Positions 4,280 to 6,014 of a stretch of 6,014 bases of DNA are shown piece by piece (positions within the stretch are counted from its first letter, which is position 1; each line of letters opens with the position of its first letter). The notes beneath the pieces were generated by a model that made no database searches, was not told where the DNA came from, and worked only from the letters and a program-made list of their open reading frames with translations. The position numbers and the translations under genes were made by a program. The DNA is taken from NCBI GenBank assembly GCA_964522305.1, contig CAZFVM010000085.1, positions 1-6,014 on the forward strand, read 5' to 3'. Source of the stretch: UBA1049 sp964522305. Its GTDB lineage: Bacteria > Bacillota > Clostridia > Oscillospirales > CAG-382.

Positions 4280-6014
4280 TTGAAGCGAACAAGCAAGAAC
4301 AAACCCAAGACAAGCCAAAACACCAAAAGGTCCGCAATCTGGGCTATTGTTGTTACGTTGCTATTTTCCCTCCTTGTATACAAGCTAGCTTTGTTACAGT
4401 TAGTTGATAGCGGTGAATATAAGAACATGGCGCTCAATCAATATACTCGAGAGTCAGCCATATATGCAAAGCGGGGCACTTTATATGACAGGAACTATAA
4501 GCAATTGGCGGTTAGCGCCACCGTTTACAATGTCTTTGTTTCTCCCTTTGATGTGGAGGACAAAGGTCAGATAAACATAATAGTAAACGGCCTGTCCGAA
4601 ATCCTGGGAATAGACAAAAACGAGATAAGACTTAAGTTTCTAAATGAAAACAGCAAATACCAGATTATAAAAAAATCGATAGAGGATGCCGAGGAGTTAG
4701 AGGTCAGAAGTTTTATTGCTGAGTTTGAGCTCGAAAAAATAATTCACCTCGAGGAAGATACCAAGCGATATTATCCCTTCGAAGAGTTAGCATGTCACAT
4801 CCTTGGATTTGTCGGAGATGACAACTTAGGACTGGCAGGCTTGGAGTACTCTTACAACGAATATCTTAGCGGAACCAATGGCAGAGTAGTCAAAGCGACT
4901 GACGCCATGGGCAACCCGCTGCCCTTTAAGTATGAGAGTTTTATAGGAGCAGAAGACGGGCAAAACCTGGTGACGACCTTAGATTATACCGTCCAAACCA
5001 TATTAGAGAAATATTTGGCAGAAGCCTATACAATTAATAAGCCGCTGGGTCAGGTAACCGGTGTATTAATGGATGTCAACACCGGCGAGATTTTGGGGGC
5101 TGCTTTATACCCAAATTTTGACTTAAACTACTATAATGTCTTGTCCGATTATTATAGCAAAAAGTTCGAGGCTTTTTCAGGTACCGACGAAGATAAAGGT
5201 AAGTATTTTTCTGATCTTTTATATGAGATGTGGGACAATTCAATAATCTCCAAGACTTTCGAACCCGGCTCTACATTCAAGATAATAACCTCTGCCATGG
5301 CATTGGAAGAAAACGTTATCACCGAAAGAGAAAACTTTCATTGTAGTGGCTCCATAGTTGTTGCAGACGCAAGGATTCATTGCCATATACGAGGCTCCCA
5401 CGGTAACCAAACCTTTGAAGAAGCGTTACAGCATTCCTGCAACCCTGCATTTGTGCAGATTGGTTCAAAGGTAGGCAACAGACTTTTTCAACAGTATTTT
5501 GATGCTTTTGGGTACTCCGACGCTACCGGAACCGATCTTTTGGGAGAAGCCGCATCCATTTATTATAAGACTACAAACACTCAATTTGAGATGGTAGAGC
5601 TGGCGGTTTATTCTTTTGGACAGACCTTTAAGGTAAATCCGCTACAACACCTGAGAGCGACATCCGTAATAGCAAACGGCGGTTATTTGGTAACCCCCCA
5701 TGTAGCAAAGGCGTTGGTAGACAGTAAAGGTAATACCATTAAGACTTTTGAGTTTGAGAAGGCGCGTCAAGTAGTGTCAAAAGACACTTGCGACATTATA
5801 TCAAAGGCTCTGATCAATTCCACCAGCAACGCCAATGTTAACGGATATAATATAATTTCAAAGACAGGAACCAGCGAAAAGCGGGATAAAGATGGGGACT
5901 TTTATGTAAGCTCTTGTATTGCTTTTGCGCCGGCAGAAGATCCCCAGATAGCACTTATGATCTTGGTGGACGAACCGACTGCAGGTCAGATTTACGGCAG
6001 TATGGTAGCAGCTC
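4280..6014 (+). CDS. ftsI: Class B penicillin-binding protein (FtsI/PbpB/SpoVD-type transpeptidase), 3' truncated
   Basis: The frame is open from TTG 4280 to the window edge: 578 codons with no stop. A short basic cytoplasmic tail (1-17) precedes one transmembrane anchor (about 18-42). The dimerisation domain begins with RGTLYDRN (65-72) and includes GLAGLE (184-189). The transpeptidase domain follows with all three active-site motifs: STFK with nucleophile Ser331, SCN at 386-388, and KTG at 528-530. This enzyme cross-links peptidoglycan stem peptides on the outer face of the membrane and is the beta-lactam target. Its place after ftsL fits the septal PBP. In spore formers the same position is held by the cortex enzyme SpoVD, and the segment before Ser331 (DLLYEMWDNSIISKTFEPGS) resembles that group. 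Any C-terminal PASTA domain would lie beyond the window, so the subgroup is open. The TTG start is set by the upstream in-frame stop. Confidence 0.95.
   Translation, partial: MKRTSKNKPKTSQNTKRSAIWAIVVTLLFSLLVYKLALLQLVDSGEYKNMALNQYTRESAIYAKRGTLYDRNYKQLAVSATVYNVFVSPFDVEDKGQINIIVNGLSEILGIDKNEIRLKFLNENSKYQIIKKSIEDAEELEVRSFIAEFELEKIIHLEEDTKRYYPFEELACHILGFVGDDNLGLAGLEYSYNEYLSGTNGRVVKATDAMGNPLPFKYESFIGAEDGQNLVTTLDYTVQTILEKYLAEAYTINKPLGQVTGVLMDVNTGEILGAALYPNFDLNYYNVLSDYYSKKFEAFSGTDEDKGKYFSDLLYEMWDNSIISKTFEPGSTFKIITSAMALEENVITERENFHCSGSIVVADARIHCHIRGSHGNQTFEEALQHSCNPAFVQIGSKVGNRLFQQYFDAFGYSDATGTDLLGEAASIYYKTTNTQFEMVELAVYSFGQTFKVNPLQHLRATSVIANGGYLVTPHVAKALVDSKGNTIKTFEFEKARQVVSKDTCDIISKALINSTSNANVNGYNIISKTGTSEKRDKDGDFYVSSCIAFAPAEDPQIALMILVDEPTAGQIYGSMVAA

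Overview
The window looks like a chromosomal segment of a low-to-moderate GC Gram-positive bacterium (Bacillota, probably a Clostridia-type lineage). The reasons are the start of a division and cell wall (dcw) cluster in the order mraZ-rsmH-ftsL-class B PBP, strong AGGAG-type ribosome binding sites, sigma-A-like TTGxxx-N16/17-TATAAT promoters, AT-rich spacers and at least one TTG start codon. The lineage is an inference from layout and protein motifs; no rRNA is present.

Layout. Positions 1-711 (+) hold the C-terminal 236 residues of a DEAD-box RNA helicase whose N-terminal half lies outside the window. A strong hairpin with an A-tract on one side and a T-tract on the other (801-834) separates it from a convergent gene for ribosomal protein L25/Ctc (850-1473, -). 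A 394-base divergent spacer (1474-1867) carries the L25 promoter on the minus strand and the mraZ promoter on the plus strand, with a pair of MraZ boxes just downstream of the mraZ -10. Then come mraZ (1868-2287), rsmH (2292-3224), an FtsL-like division protein (3268-3903), a 376-base spacer, and a class B penicillin-binding protein that starts with TTG at 4280 and runs off the right edge.

How the genes work together. MraZ is the DNA-binding autoregulator of the dcw cluster. RsmH methylates 16S rRNA C1402. FtsL is a single-pass membrane scaffold of the divisome. The PBP is the septal (or spore-cortex) transpeptidase that works with it. The L25 and helicase genes are ribosome and RNA functions that flank the cluster.

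The part least explained by known genes is the spacer between ftsL and the PBP gene (3904-4279). Related bacteria usually have these two genes close together. Here the spacer holds a good extended -10 promoter, a two-helix RNA fold followed by an intrinsic terminator (about 3944-4044), a GC-rich element with competing folds and a T-run (4090-4148), two more terminator-like hairpins, a repeated GGATA...AAGATTTGAA motif, and a possible 20-codon hydrophobic leader ORF that ends at the PBP ribosome binding site. This could be a small RNA, an attenuating leader that uncouples the PBP from the rest of the operon, or both. I do not recognise it as a known riboswitch class. Everything else is a conventional dcw neighbourhood.
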